A stretch of 64,000 nucleotides of DNA from Diphasiastrum complanatum (Eukaryota; Streptophyta; Lycopodiopsida; Lycopodiales; Lycopodiaceae). A model generated the notes under the pieces. It made no database searches. It had not been told where the DNA came from and saw only the letters and a program-made list of their open reading frames with translations. This document shows positions 12,640 through 24,245 of the stretch, one piece after another. The stretch spans positions 49,008,877-49,072,876 of the forward strand of contig CM055100.1 in the NCBI GenBank assembly GCA_029204225.1, written 5' to 3'. A program made the position numbers and the translations under genes. Each line of letters starts with the position of its first letter. The first letter of the stretch is position 1.

Positions 12640-13087
12640 AACAGCCTACTGTCCTTCACACGTGTGGAAGAAAAATCAATCACAAAATTGACATTCTACC
12701 CACTAGAAATCAAGATATCTTGAGAAATATGAAAGAGATGGACATAGAAACACAAGAGATGAATTCACTTTGATGATTATTTCTCCACGCAGGTATAGCT
12801 ATTTATAGATTCCAAAATGTCATTTGTCCAATTGCCCTAAACTTGCCCTAACTGGTAACTTCTTGGTACTTCAAATGACCTAGAAATTCTAGTCTAGATG
12901 CAATGTATCAAATTTAACCAATAAGAATGGGTCCAAATCTGACCTCATCCACTTATCTACTTGCCAAAAATAGCACAAACACTATTTAGGCCTTTATTGA
13001 CAAATATGAACATATCTCTAAGTTGAGATTTCATCTTGGCCTCAAAATTGCCAAATAAACAATCAAACTAGTTGACAATTTTTCACA
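12640..13087 (-). mobile_element. Copia 3' LTR (minus), with TATA box
   Basis: Read on the minus strand, a polypurine tract (gttgttgaaggag, 13,088-13,100) is followed by TGTGAAAAATTG starting at 13,087, a standard LTR start. A TATA box (tctataaatagct) lies near 12,797-12,810, in a promoter-like position within the LTR. The far end was not resolved, so 12,640 is approximate. The tract follows directly on the RNase H frame, as in Copia elements. Confidence 0.65.
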
Positions 13088-13161
13088 CTCCTTCAACAAC
13101 TTTTAGCATAGATTTAGATAGAACTCCAAGTGAGGTTCTATGCTTCATAAAAAGTCTTATC

Positions 13162-13683
13162 CTATTGCTTTGGTGAAGATATCAGACACACACTCCCTTG
13201 AGAAACATGTTGAAGCTCCACCTCCTTTGTCATGACTTGTTCTCTCACAAAATGATAAGCCACTTCAATATGCTTGCTCCTTGCATGAAAAATAGGACTG
13301 CTTGCCAATCTTTGGGTTGAAAGGTTATCACAAAAGATGATTGGACTTTCTGAAAAATCCAGCAAGTGAAAATCCATTACCATCCTTTTGATCCAAAGCA
13401 TCTTCTTTGTGCATGAAGTCAAGGCTTCGTACTCGGCCTCACTAGAAAATGATGAGATTGTTGCTTGTTTCTTTGACATCGATGAGATAGCTCCATCACC
13501 TATGAAAATAGCATGAGCACTTATGGATTTCTTATCCATTTGATTTCCAGTAGAGTCCAAATCTAAACATCCATACAAGTTAGGTGATGATCCTCCATAA
13601 ACAATGCCAAAATTCGTAGAACTCGAGATGTGCCTCAATACTCTCCTGGCTAGCTTCCAATGCTCCACACTAGGATCATGCAT
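13162..13683 (-). pseudogene. Copia RNase H domain
   Basis: A 173-residue frame that degrades RNA in RNA/DNA hybrids during Copia reverse transcription. Typical motifs in order are ARRVLRHISSSTNFGIVY (connection), GCLDLDSTGNQMDKKS, SSMSKKQATISSFSSEAEYE, ALTSCTKKMLWIKRM, FCDNLSTQRLASSPIFHAR, and SKHIEVAYHFVREQV. The residues match the Ty1/copia class. The RT that should precede it is absent: fewer than 120 bp separate this from the integrase fragment. The element therefore has an internal deletion. Confidence 0.9.
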
Positions 13684-13795
13684 AAATTGACTTAATCTAC
13701 CAACACAATAGCTAAGATCAGATCTTGTGATCGTTAGATATATGAGTGAATCAACTAGCTTCCTATAGAGAGTAATGTCCTCTAAGAATCTTCCA

Positions 13796-14200
13796 TTACC
13801 TCTTATAGTGGGGTTTTCTATCCAATACCACGCTCAGCCATCTACTGCATAGAAAATTAGCACACAACAAAGCTTGATTCCAAAAGGATTTAGGAAGATT
13901 TGCACCTAACCTCATGGATTTGGCTCCTTCACATAAGGTTATAGTCTTCTTCTCGGCCACTCCATTTTGTTGTGGTGTCCTTGGGATTGTGTACTCTATC
14001 TTGATCCCATTTTCATCACAAAATGCTTTGAACTTGGTAGAAATGTACTCACCACCATTATTAGTCCTCAAGCACTTAATCTTTGTAGAAAATTGGATCT
14101 CCCTTGCAATCTTGAACTTGAAAAAGAAATCAAACACCTCATCTTTGCTCTTTAGTAGATAAACCCAACAAAATCTACTAAAATGATCAATAAAAGTCAC
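13796..14200 (-). pseudogene. Copia integrase core fragment
   Basis: The frame contains TFIDHFSRFCWVYLLKSKDE, the LRTNNGGEYIS block (second catalytic Asp changed to Asn: usually LRSDNGGE) and TPQQNGVAEKK (catalytic Glu region; usually QNGVAERKN). NLPKSFWNQALLCANFL follows. Integrase joins element DNA to the chromosome. The Asp-to-Asn change and the missing RT show it is dead. The last residues (from about 13,830) leave the consensus near the deletion joint with RNase H. Confidence 0.85.
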
Positions 14201-14214
14201 ATTACTCTACATTG

Positions 14215-14557
14215 GACCCTTTGACTTTTGCCACCACATAGGGTGCATCACTCATCAAACCTAAACTTGACATGTGTAATCAATCTAACTAGCTCAAGTT
14301 ACATCACAATTTAATTTTGGCCTAATCATGACAAAACATGTTTACTTGACCATTTGACCTATAAAGCCAAAATTGACCCTATCAAAGTGCTACACCAAAA
14401 GATGCTTGATACAAAATCTTTATGATGACCCTAAAGTCAACATGACTAAACTATTTTTACTTTTTCTACATGTGGGAACATGCTCCACACATGTGATATT
14501 TTCTCATAAACTAGAAACACAAAAAATATCCAAGATAGATTTTGACAATTTTTCACA
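14215..14557 (-). mobile_element. LTR-like start of a second Copia-type element (-)
   Basis: On the minus strand, TTATTAGGAG is followed by TGTGAAAAATTGTCAA starting at 14,557. This gives the same LTR start and a similar purine tract as at 13,087, yet the rest of the two LTRs differs. It lies just downstream of the gag-linked ORF, so it may be that element's 3' LTR, truncated near 14,215 against the integrase fragment. Confidence 0.45.
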
Positions 14558-14718
14558 CTCCTAATAAAAAACTAGCTTGGTAAGATCAAGGAGTTTGTGA
14601 AACTTTTTGAGTGGATCCTTTGATATGCATAAGGAGTGTAGATCAGCCAAGGGATCCATCATAGCAGCACCCTCACCATATCCATGATAAGATTTCTTTG
14701 GTAGAAATCATTTGCCAA

Positions 14719-15391
14719 CATCTTTGAAGAGCATTCCACCAATTTGCCACTATATCCATGTGCTTCCTCCATGCTTGATGATGATCTTTGATTTGAAAGT
14801 ACCATTGCATGAAGATGGTTGCACATGAGGAAAATCAGAGGCCTACATGCCTCATAAAGAAACAAAGATCATAGAGATCAAGATCGTAAGATGAGCAAAG
14901 TGTTGATTATCAAGATTAAGCAAACTAGCTTGACTAGTCCACATACTATGAACTTTATCCATGATGGATCGAATCTTGAAATCAAATGAAATCTTGATCT
15001 TCTTGAGGCTAAATACTTGCCCAAGGATGTAGGTGTCCTCTTTAGATGCTTCACCTAATCCCAAGAGAAGTTTACAAATTGCCTCAAACCATGTAAAAAC
15101 ATGATTTTTCAAACTATGAGCAACAAGCTCATTCTTGCTCTTACTAGATCCAAGAGGATACACTTGATGACTCAACCACTTGCCTTCTAAGTAATTTGGA
15201 AACATATCTAAGCCATGAATGACAAGTAATATGTCCATACTAGAGGCATGATACAAGACAATCATTACCTCACTCCAACTATGAGATGTAGAAACCTTAT
15301 AAAAGCAAGATGGTACATCAAGTAGTGAAAGAGAAGCATGAGAGAATATGTTGGAGTGAATACCACCTGAAACTTGCCTCTCTTTACCATG
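14719..15391 (-). repeat. Inverted partner of 9,464-10,142
   Basis: A 673-bp block matching the reverse complement of the upstream copy. It covers the second half of the long ORF and about 130 bp beyond its stop. Both ends are sharp. Confidence 0.85.
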
Positions 15392-16066
15392 AACTTTGAG
15401 CCACAAAGACTTGGCCTTGCCCCTTGAAGATCCCCTTGAAACCATGTGTTGAGAAGACTCCTCCTCAAGCTTTGGCAAATCTCCATCATACACTTGGAAT
15501 TTTGGTAGATTTGAGAATCCTACCATCATCCTCTTGATTGAGATTAGATCCTCCTTATTCCTTACTTTCAAAGGAATGTTGACAAAGCATACGGATCTGA
15601 AGATCCCCAAAGTATCAACTATTGCAATCTTCATAGCAAGCACTTTTGATAAGAGGTACCTCCAATTGAAGTCTTCAAGCAAGAAGTCACATGAAATAGC
15701 ACTATCTTTGCTTCTACATGATGAAATGAAATCATCCAAATGAAAAAGATAAGGGAATCGATGAGAAGTAGGCCTTCTTGACAATATATCTCCATGTGCT
15801 TTTTCCAAAGCACTATCTTCATGAGCTTCACCATCTTGGAACATAGATTGAGGTAGATCACTTGTCTCCTCCTTGAGATGATCCAAGTTCCTCTTGGACA
15901 CACTTCCACAAGGATTAGCATCAATATTGAAAAGCTTACCACAACTAGTCCCTCTTGCTACCTTATCATCATTTCTCCTCTTGAAACAATTAAAAGAAAA
16001 ATGCCCCTTCTTACCACAAATGAGGCACTTCTTGTTGGATTTGCAACTTGTTGATGTTTGTATGAC
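14852..16066 (-). CDS. Gag zinc knuckle fused to long unknown ORF
   Basis: On the minus strand the frame is open from about 16,066 to the stop at 14,852, about 400 codons with no clear start of its own. It begins in the gag zinc knuckle CLICGKKGHFSFNC (15,986-16,027, CX2CX4HX4C). It then continues without a stop through a Lys/Glu-rich stretch into roughly 350 residues that I do not recognise. The place where Copia protease (DSG) should be shows no such motif. Segments include FPYLFHLDDFISS, YLLSKVLAMKIAIVDTLGI and SIMDKVHSMWTSQ. The second copy keeps the same frame, so the region was probably once translated. A 1-bp loss near 14,890 seems to end it early. It could be a gag extension, a captured gene piece or a non-autonomous element's ORF. 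Confidence 0.45.
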   Translation of the reverse strand, partial: VIQTSTSCKSNKKCLICGKKGHFSFNCFKRRNDDKVARGTSCGKLFNIDANPCGSVSKRNLDHLKEETSDLPQSMFQDGEAHEDSALEKAHGDILSRRPTSHRFPYLFHLDDFISSCRSKDSAISCDFLLEDFNWRYLLSKVLAMKIAIVDTLGIFRSVCFVNIPLKVRNKEDLISIKRMMVGFSNLPKFQVYDGDLPKLEEESSQHMVSRGSSRGKAKSLWLKVHGKERQVSGGIHSNIFSHASLSLLDVPSCFYKVSTSHSWSEVMIVLYHASSMDILLVIHGLDMFPNYLEGKWLSHQVYPLGSSKSKNELVAHSLKNHVFTWFEAICKLLLGLGEASKEDTYILGQVFSLKKIKISFDFKIRSIMDKVHSMWTSQASLLNLDNQHFAHLTILISMIFVSL

Positions 16067-16272
16067 TCTTCATCACTCTCCTCCTTTGACTTGTCCTTCA
16101 TGAAATATTGATGTTGCTCTTTGTCCCTTCCTCTTGGCTTGTTCTTTGTGAAGTATGCTTTCACCTTTCCACCAGAGATGGATTCCAATGTGTCCCAAGC
16201 CTCCTTGGATGTGGTAAATGAGCCAATATCACACAACAATTCACTTGAAACATTTATCTTTTGAAGAAACAA
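15958..16272 (-). pseudogene. Copia gag fragment
   Basis: The frame carries FTTSKEAWDTLESISGGKVK, a UBN2-type Copia gag motif, then a basic and acidic stretch. It then leaves frame just before the zinc knuckle, which is encoded in the next frame. Gag forms the particle that packages element RNA. The N-terminal part is missing because a plus-strand Copia LTR starts at 16,275. Confidence 0.75.
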
Positions 16273-16274
16273 AA

Positions 16275-17218
16275 TGTTTCTATTACCAAAGCTTTGCTAG
16301 CTTTCAGCCCTCACTCTGACGAAAATGTTCATGAACGCAAAAGTCAAAAGGCACGAAGCAAAAATGCTCGCAAACACCCTGACAAAAAGACACGAACGCA
16401 AAAAATTCGCAAAAGAGAATTTTTCGTGGTACAGCAGGAGAAAGCCAGACGACGCGAAAGTCAAACGATGCGAAGCGACATGAAAATCGTTGCGACACCT
16501 TTTCTGCCCTCATGTTCCAAAAAGGATCAATAAGATCATGCAAGTACGCAGAAGTACATATATCTGATCTGATAGCATGACGTCAGAAGATACACTCTAG
16601 GTCATGGCTAATCTGCCACTCTTGTAATTCGTGATTAATTGTAGATGTTTAATCACTCTAATCTAGAAGTTACACGACGCGACTATATACTTTCTGGATG
16701 ATACTTGATATATACACATGAAGAAGTCTAATGCTAGTAAGCAAGAAGACAAAAATACAGAATACGAGTCCGCCTGCGTGCGAGACAATTCTGCATAGGA
16801 TATGTAGATCCCCAAGTCCGCTAGTAAGCGAGACATTACTTGTGGGAGAACTGTATTTCTCTCACGCCAACGCACTGCATGGATCTGCATGCAGTGCTTG
16901 AAGAATCAGAAGAATCAATAGATGATTTTGTAGTCGTTGCGCACATATCACTCTTATCTTGTCTAATCTTGAATGTAAATTAGTCTTTGTGTGTCTGATT
17001 CACTTGTTCATTTAATTTCGCACCTTGGTTTGAATTTTGTTGAATGTTGTGCTAATCAAAACGTAGATCAGTAGTGCCTGTCTACATTCTGGAGGACTGT
17101 AGGAATGATACAGCTGGAAGTGACCAGCAATTATATCTGAAATCCATCCAAATTATATTGTTCGCGATTCTTTCGCATCATCTTTACGGGAGCCTACCTA
17201 CCTTGTCATAATCTTACA
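16275..17218 (+). mobile_element. Copia 5' LTR, about 944 bp
   Basis: Starts TGTTTCTATTACC inside the older gag fragment and ends near ATCTTACA at 17,218. A degenerate Met-tRNA-like site (ggatatcagatcc, about 17,229) follows. The first roughly 480 bp match 25,164-25,645, which also starts TGTTTCT; shared blocks include aatctgccactcttgtaatt and gatgtttaatcactctaatc. The right end is less certain than the left. Confidence 0.65.
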
Positions 17219-17296
17219 TAGCCAAAAAGGATATCAGATCCAGGAGGCCAAGCATTCAAACAAACAACCATCAACAGAAAACACACTTGAGAAGCA

Positions 17297-18939
17297 ATGG
17301 CTTCAATCAGCAACATACAGAGCAAGATTTGTACAGTCCAGGATCTAACTTTCTAGCCTGAAAAGTTAAGACATCGCTGATACTAAAGGGTAAAGTACTC
17401 TTCCCCTGGGTGGATGGCACAGAGGAGATGCCTATGACATTAGAAAAGAGCTATGCGAGTGGAGGGAGAAAAATGACAAGGCAGTAGCCTTGCTACCATC
17501 TTCCATCGAAGATAGTCTCAAACTTGACCTGACCACACTCTCCAAAGCTAAGGAGATGTGGGATACACTGCTCACGAGATTTCAAATGAAATCAAAAAGT
17601 CAAATAATGATGCTGGAAGATCAACTGACAAATCTGCAGTGGGATGGAAAGGATCTCACTTCTTTTGTAAGGAAGATGAAGGATCTATTTTTGTCACTAC
17701 ACAATTCTGGAACAGAAAATGTAGTGTCAGTTGAGAAGCAGCTCACTTACCTGTTGAGAGCCTTACCCAAATTTTTTCAGACAACCAGAACCCTGCTCGC
17801 GAAAGATCCTACAATGACCCTCGAAAAGGCAATTGTCGAGATTCGAGAGGAAGTCGAGGCTAGAGAACACCTTGATCACAAAGATGGTTCTAACCAAGCC
17901 CTCTACGACAACAAAGAAAAGGCCAAGAAACAATTTAAGCCTAAGAGAGATTCGAATCAAAGGTAGGATCGTGATCAACAAGCAGAGGGGACTAGCAAAG
18001 GCAACTGGAAGAGCAAAGGGAGGTCGAAACAACAAGGTGGAGAAATCAAGACTTGCGTGAGATGCAGACAAGATGGGCACATAGTTGATACATGCTGGGT
18101 CAATCTAAAAATTGAGTGTATCCACTACGACAAGAAGGGTCACGCAGCCATCGATTGCCATCTGAACCCAAGAAATAAATCAGAACAGAACATACAGGAG
18201 GAAAGTAATAGTTCATCCTATGTTGAGGAGCCTGAGAGCTCAAAAATGGGTGAAGAGAGATCGAACAGAAATTGTTCGACCGTCTATATTTGTGTAGATA
18301 TATGTGCAACGCCAACGCCTGACACACATGAGGTGATCCTAGATTCAGGAGCCACCTCACACTTCATGACATCAAGATGAATTATGTCTGATTTCAGAAG
18401 TGCAAATCCATCAAGTTTCATTGTTCTTGGAGATGGATCCAAACATCAAGTGAACGATATTGGTTTACTGTGGCTCAACACCAATGGCAGAGACAAACGA
18501 CTCGAAAATGTTTTGTTCATGCCTACACTGCAACATGACTTGCTTTCTATGGCAAGAATAGCTAATGCAGGGATACGTGTGATGTTTTTTGACGAAGCAC
18601 GCAATGTGGTTGACAATACTAGTACCCTGATCATTCAAGGCAGAAGAAAAGGTCTATATCACCTGAAGGTACGCCTGCTTGCAGATCAGGTGCATCATAC
18701 TCATGATGATTCGCCAGACACTCTGTGGCACAGGAGACTATGCCACATGAACTCAATGGCACTTTACCAAGCAAGCCATCATGGAGTGATAACAAGGGTC
18801 GTCATCTCGAATGCAACCAGTTCGACCACCTGTGATGCATGTCTGAAGGGTAAGATGTTACACACTCCATTTGTTAAAGACTCCTACAGAACGACCAAGA
18901 TTCTGGAGTTAGTGCATTCTGACATCTGTGGGCCTTTCT
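17297..18939 (+). pseudogene. Copia gag-protease-pre-integrase remnant
   Basis: An ATG at 17,297 opens a short gag start that is soon stopped. The UBN2 gag body follows at 17,490-17,966 (LTTLSKAKEMWDTLLTRFQM, ALPKFFQTTR). The first zinc knuckle is intact, CVRCRQDGHIVDTC (about 18,050-18,095). A second one reads CIHYDKKGHAAIDC, its second Cys changed to Tyr. The protease has the active site DSGATSHF (about 18,343). A stop after MTSR is followed by LGDGSKHQV and ENVLFMPTLQHDLLSM. The gag-pre-integrase module has LWHRRLCHM and CDACLKGK. Integrase begins at LELVHSDICGPF and is cut at 18,940 by the next element's LTR. Confidence 0.88.
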
Positions 18940-19426
18940 GTTATGTCCATGTCCTGTACAAGGGAATCAAAATAATTTCTGATGTGGATAGCCGGTCACT
19001 CCAGTTGTATGTGGTTATTGGTTATGCTATGTCATTCCGGATGTGGTCGTATTAAATAATTAATAATCATATGAGGGCCCAGACCTATAATTGGACATAG
19101 GAGCACATGCATGGTGAAGATTGCTTTAATGCAAGAATAAGAGATCAATAGCGCAATTTAGGTTGCATGGGGATCCTAAAGAAAATATTCTTTCTCTCTT
19201 GAGGAGAATAAGTCTAGTGGAAACTCGCCCATCCTCCTATTGTGGATTGTGATTCTTGAGCCAGTTTTTTCTCTCCTCTCTTGTGTTCTTCACTGTGGCT
19301 TGGGGGTGGATTGGTTAGGGTATTGACTAGCCTCTCCATATTGGTTGGGTGGTTCATGCTCCACTAGTGTCCTTTTGGTTTGCATGTGATTGGAATCCTA
19401 TAAATCTTCACTTGGTGATTCTTACA
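18940..19426 (+). mobile_element. Gypsy 5' LTR, 487 bp
   Basis: Begins TGTTATGTCC directly inside the Copia integrase frame and ends CTTACA. One base later comes a primer binding site. TG...CA ends, position and length fit a Ty3/gypsy LTR. No second LTR copy lies in the window to confirm the limits. Confidence 0.75.
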
Positions 19427-19427
19427 G

Positions 19428-19446
19428 TGGTATCAGAGCTTGGATC
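19428..19446 (+). promoter_or_regulatory. Primer binding site, initiator Met-tRNA type
   Basis: TGGTATCAGAGCTTGGATC is the usual complement of a plant methionine tRNA 3' end, where minus-strand DNA synthesis is primed. It sits one base after the LTR. Confidence 0.88.
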
Positions 19447-21218
19447 ACATCTACCAGGAGGTGGAGCTTGAGGATCTTGGATTTTGCAGTTATTTTGGTG
19501 TAGCTCTTTGCTTCTTCTTCCAGGTGTTGGAATTCAATTTAAAGTAGGTGGATTCTCAGATCCTTGGTGTACTTTCAGCCTAATGATCATAATTGTGGAT
19601 TTGCTCCATGAATTTTGATGGAAATCATAGGATTTTTGATGAATTTAGTGAATTTTTCACCTAGAATTGATGGTTTTTGCAAGGAATTGACTGGTCTAGT
19701 ACGTTTTCTATACTATACTTACTGTTTTACAGTCATTAATTACATAATTTAATGATTGCATGATGTTTGAAAACCAAAAGATTGATTAGATAGTGATTTT
19801 GGACCAAAAATTGGGGTTTTTGGACCATAAATGGGCAATAGAAACCATGTTTGACTTGAATCAGAACTTTTAGTGCTTGCATGCAATGGATTTATAGAGA
19901 TTTGGATTTTATTTCACGGATTTGTGGATTTCCCCCACAAATTTGGGTCAAAATTGGTCAAAATTGGTCAAAAAACAAGGTTTTTTTTTTATGATTTTTG
20001 GACTAATTTTGGGGTAGATCTCAAAATTCTCAGACAAGAACTGTTATGGGCATTTTCAAAGATGTAATGAAGCTGTCCCTAAGCTTTCATGAATTTTGGT
20101 AGGGATTAGACACCATTAGGGGGCACTCACAAATAGTGTATTTTTGATGATTTTTGAGCATGAATACCTCTCAATTGGGGGCTTGAACCTGTTGGTTCTT
20201 GTTACAAGCTGAAAGATATTTGGATTCCCTCTGATTTGGGCCATCATGCATCCATTTTGGATAGATGTGCATTAGACACCAACATATTAAAGTTTTGCTT
20301 GTTGAAGGAGGTTATAAATGCATTTTTTGCATGATCTGAGCTTATGATTGCTTGCTGGACCTGTTAGAAGCTTCTATGCCTCTCTAATGAGCCTTAGTAG
20401 AGTGCTTGTAACCTCTGATCCATGGCTTTTTGGGCTGGTATGTGTTTTTTGAAGATTCCTCTTCACAAAAGTGCACCCTCCTACCTATTTTTCATGAATT
20501 TATTGATCACATGTGTGAATGTAGGGGTGTAGGGTGACATGGCAAGTGCCTTGTAGACCCACTCTCCCTCCCGACTGTGCTTTACAATGACCAAAATGGT
20601 GTCTTGTAGAGAAAGTTATGGCCATCTGAAGTTTGGCAATTTTTGAACTAAAATTTGCAAAATTTTGGAATTGTTCTAATGCATGCATGTTTGCAAATCA
20701 GTGTAGTGCTTTCTTGATGATGGAAATGTATGGATAGACCTGTATGCACGCTTAAATGCATGTTGCATGTGTAACCAATGATTTTGATTAGTAGAATTCT
20801 TGCATGTAACTATTTGTAGCAATTTTAGATCAAAAAGTAGATTTCCTAGCCATTAGGCCATTAACGAAAGTTTTTTATTTATTGAAAAAGTCAATGCATG
20901 TCGAGTTAGTTCCATGCAGGATCTTTTGAAATGATTTCAATTTGTGACAGTGCCCGTGTATTGGCAAATCGATTTTCACAGTTGGTCCATTTTGAACAGA
21001 TTTTGAAAATCCCAGTTTTTTCGTAAATTTTAGTGTTGGTCATAAAAATTGTTGTTGTTTAATTCATCCTAATATTGATTTTGCAAAAGTTTGCACAATT
21101 GGGTGAAAGACCTTGCTGAATAATATTAGCCAGTTATGAAGGTTTTGAACGTTTCACTTATTAGTTGATGATTGGATCTCGATTAATTTAAGCAAATTTT
21201 GCATGTTAGAAAATCAAT
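19447..21218 (+). other. Untranslated leader of the gypsy element
   Basis: About 1.8 kb without a convincing frame between PBS and gag. It holds small repeats such as gtcaaaattggtcaaaattg near 19,948. Unusually long for a leader, so it may include unrelated inserted DNA. Confidence 0.5.
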
Positions 21219-22130
21219 ATGGCAGACGATAATGCAAATGCAGCTCTCGATGGTCAGGTGCCAATGCCTACCTACCTGTAGATTTGCCAGTCATTGAGCC
21301 AAGCGCTTAATGACAACAGGAACACTTTACGTGATCAACAAATGGAAGTACTGTTAAATCAAGTGAGAGCTTTGTCTGCTCCAAATTTGGGCATTCAGCC
21401 TAAACCTTTTTCGGGGGAGAAGAAAGAGAAGAAACTTGAAATTGTGGATGACTGGTCAACCAAGTGGACTGGTTATTTTAATTTACACAAAATTCCTGAG
21501 GAGAAAAAGATAGAGAGTGTTATTCTGTTCTTCCGTGGTAAAGCTTCGTCGTGGTGGCGTGACTTGCAACCTCAACCTACCACATGGGACGAGTTTAAGG
21601 AGGTGTTCAGAAAGTCATTTGTGGTTGTGGACGACTCGGATTTTTACCAAAGATTTGTGAATTGCAAAATGCTTACTCGGATTTTGGACTCATACCTACA
21701 AGATTTTATGGATTTATGAAATAAAGTCCCCTCATTCGATACAAAATTGGCACTGTGGCAGTTTATCCTAGGTCTGCCCGCAGATTATCAGAATGAGTGT
21801 AAGCATAACATGCTTCAAACCTTTGATGATGTAGTTCGTGTCGCGAAAGCGTATGACTCCACGGTAGTGGCATCTAGAAAGCGATTACAGGCTAGTCCAT
21901 CTGGATCATCCAGACCCAGCGAGAAAAAAGAGAAGAAAAGAGTTCGTGGGAATAAGAAAACTAAATATTTCGATGAACTGGATCAAGCTGCATCTGAATT
22001 TAGACAATAGAAAACGTTGTCCTAGAAAAAGACTAGAAGGACCAATGTTTGTTTCCATTGTAGTCAGCCTGGACATGCTATGAAATTTTGCCCAGAATGA
22101 AAGAAAGGCGCAGCTCAAGTAATTGAGATG
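21219..22130 (+). pseudogene. Gypsy gag with zinc knuckle
   Basis: The ATG at 21,219 (MADDNANAALDG) fits the first gag codon after the leader; the frame meets TAG at 21,279 and TGA at 21,717. The body carries IQPKPFSGE, DDWSTKWTGYFNLHKIPEEK, FRGKASSWWRDL, FRKSFVV and FILGLPADYQNEC, the retrotrans_gag pattern. The zinc knuckle CFHCSQPGHAMKFC (22,051-22,092) is in the next frame. Gag assembles the particle and binds RNA. Stops plus at least one frameshift make this copy dead. Confidence 0.88.
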
Positions 22131-23418
22131 TCAGGTAAAGAGAATCTTAAGCTGGAAATTAATAAAACTAATTGTGAGTGTGATTGTTCTTTCAGTACTA
22201 CTTCATTCTTGCCAAATGATATTTCGTTTGAAAGGCACGGTGAATGGACATGAAATTAGTATTTCAGTGGACAGTGGATCTACTCATAATCTCATTAACT
22301 TTGGTCTTGTGTAGAGACTCGGACTCAAAACTGAAGCCAGTAACCATAGTTATGGAGTATATCTAGCTTCAGGAGCGGAGTTGGAGACGTGGGATGTGAA
22401 AGTTCCAAGGCTCCCAAGTTGGATCCAGGACTATAGAGAGTTAATTGATTTCCATGTTTTAGATTTAGCATGTACGGATGTTATTCTAGGATACGAGTGG
22501 CTATCTAATAAGCATCCTAAAATAGATTTTGAGAAGCATGTTCTCTCTTTTCAAGAGGGTAAAGAAATAGTTACATTGTTTGGAGACAATTTTGTACATC
22601 CATCTGGGATGAGTTCATTTGCCAATGTAATGGAAATTTTTGATTCGCAGTATGAAGCTTATTCTTTATTTCCTAAGCCAATTTTGGATTTATCTGAAAT
22701 GCATCTAAGTAGTTGTGAATTGTCAAAAATTCTTAACTCGGTAGACTTAGATCAAGAGCAAATTGAGAAGAATAAGTTACTATCTAAATTTAAAGATGTA
22801 TTTCCAGAAGAATTACCTCATGGAGTACCGCCGTCCAGATTGGTAGACCATAAGATTGAGCTAATTCTAGGTAGTCACCCTATCTCTAGACAACCTTACA
22901 GGTTTTCTCAGAAAGAAGAGGTAGAGATTACTAAGCAGATTGAAAATTATCTAAAGATGGGTCATATTCAGCCAAGTAAGTCGCCTTGGGACGGTCCTGT
23001 TCTTCTGAAAGCGAAGAAAGATGGAGGCTTCAGGATGTGTGTGGACTACAAAGGGTTGAATAAAGTAACTATTAAAAATAAATATCCTTTGCCTCGTATG
23101 GATGATCTGGTAGATCAATTAGGTGGAGCTAAATACTTTACAAAGATAGATTTTAGAACCGGATATCATCAGATTAGAATTCATCCGGCTGACATGCAAA
23201 AGACTGGTTTTCGGACGAGATTCGGTCACTATGAATTTCTCGTGCTTCCTTTTGGGTTGACGAATGCACCAGCTACGTTCCAACAGATGATGAACGACCT
23301 TTTTTGTCCATATCTAGGGAAGTTTGTAGTTGTATTCTTAGATGATATTCTCATCTACAGCAGAACACTCAAGGAGCATTTGAGTCATTTTAAGACTATC
23401 TTAGATATTCTCAGATGA
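22131..23418 (+). pseudogene. Gypsy protease and reverse transcriptase
   Basis: The protease core shows ISVDSGSTHNLINFGLV (22,261-22,311, active DSG), a stop, then a long open frame of 345 codons (22,381-23,418). That frame holds the protease end (DVILGYEWL) and the [84 protein letters not shown] and the catalytic [12 protein letters not shown]. The RT core looks catalytically complete; a TGA at 23,416 ends the frame inside the RT thumb. Confidence 0.92.
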
Positions 23419-24141
23419 GAGAAACTCTACACTAAAGAATCTAAATGTGAGCTCTTTAAGCATGAGTTGTTGTACCTTGGTCATAAGATCACCGTAGTGG
23501 GTTGGAGATTGACGAGAGTAAGGTCAAGACAGTGCTTGATTGGCTGATACCGAAGATGGTTAGAGAAGTTAAATCTTTTCTCAGTTTTACAGTTTTCTTT
23601 CGTAAGTCAATTGAGGACTATGCTAAAGTGACAACACCCTTAAATAATTTGACTAAAGGCAGAGTTTATAAAAAGAAAAAGAGAGGTCAACCTAGCGAGC
23701 CTATTGAGTGGAATAATGAATTGAACCAATGCTTTGAGAAACTCAAGTGAATGGTTGCTTCAGCTCTTGTGTTACAGATTGCAAATCCTGATTTACCTTA
23801 CATCGTGCGAAGTGATGCAAGTGATTCGGCGATAGGAGCAGTTCTTCTACAAGAGGATAGGCCGATAGCGTTTGAAAGCAAGAAACTCACGGGGCCTCAG
23901 TTGCATTATACAACTCAGGAGAGAGTTATTTGCTGTGATACATGCACTTAAAACTTGGAGGCATTACCTTTATGGTAGTCAGTTTATAGTGTATACAGAC
24001 CACCAACCTCTGAAGTACTTTTGTAATCAAAACGATCTAAGGGGTCGTAAAGATCGCTGGGCTGAGCTTATGGAGGAATTTGATCATGAGATCCGATATG
24101 TCAAGGGCAGCTCTAACCAAGCTGCGGATGCGCTTAGTTAG
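23419..24141 (+). pseudogene. Gypsy RT thumb and RNase H
   Basis: After the stop the thumb continues with a frameshift (LGHKI; VLDWLIPK; VKSFLSFTVFFRKSIEDYAK). RNase H reads IVRSDASDSAIGAVLLQ, then shifts frame near 23,930 to VIHALKTWRHYLYGSQF, VYTDHQPLKYF and SSNQAADALS, ending at a TAG where R would be expected. The active Asp and TDHQ motifs are present, but the reading frame is split. Confidence 0.88.
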
Positions 24142-24245
24142 ATTGGTGAATTAAATGAACTTTCTTTCACCTAGATTTTCACTGATCTATATCTTTCACT
24201 GAGAGGAAATGTGAATCAGATTCTCATTTTGGTCCCATCTGGAAG

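Noticed and set aside
13082-14557. The LTR starts at 13,087 and 14,557 as the two LTRs of one element
   Set aside because: Only about 16 bp at the start and the purine tract agree; the rest differs, and integrase plus RNase H without gag lie between them.
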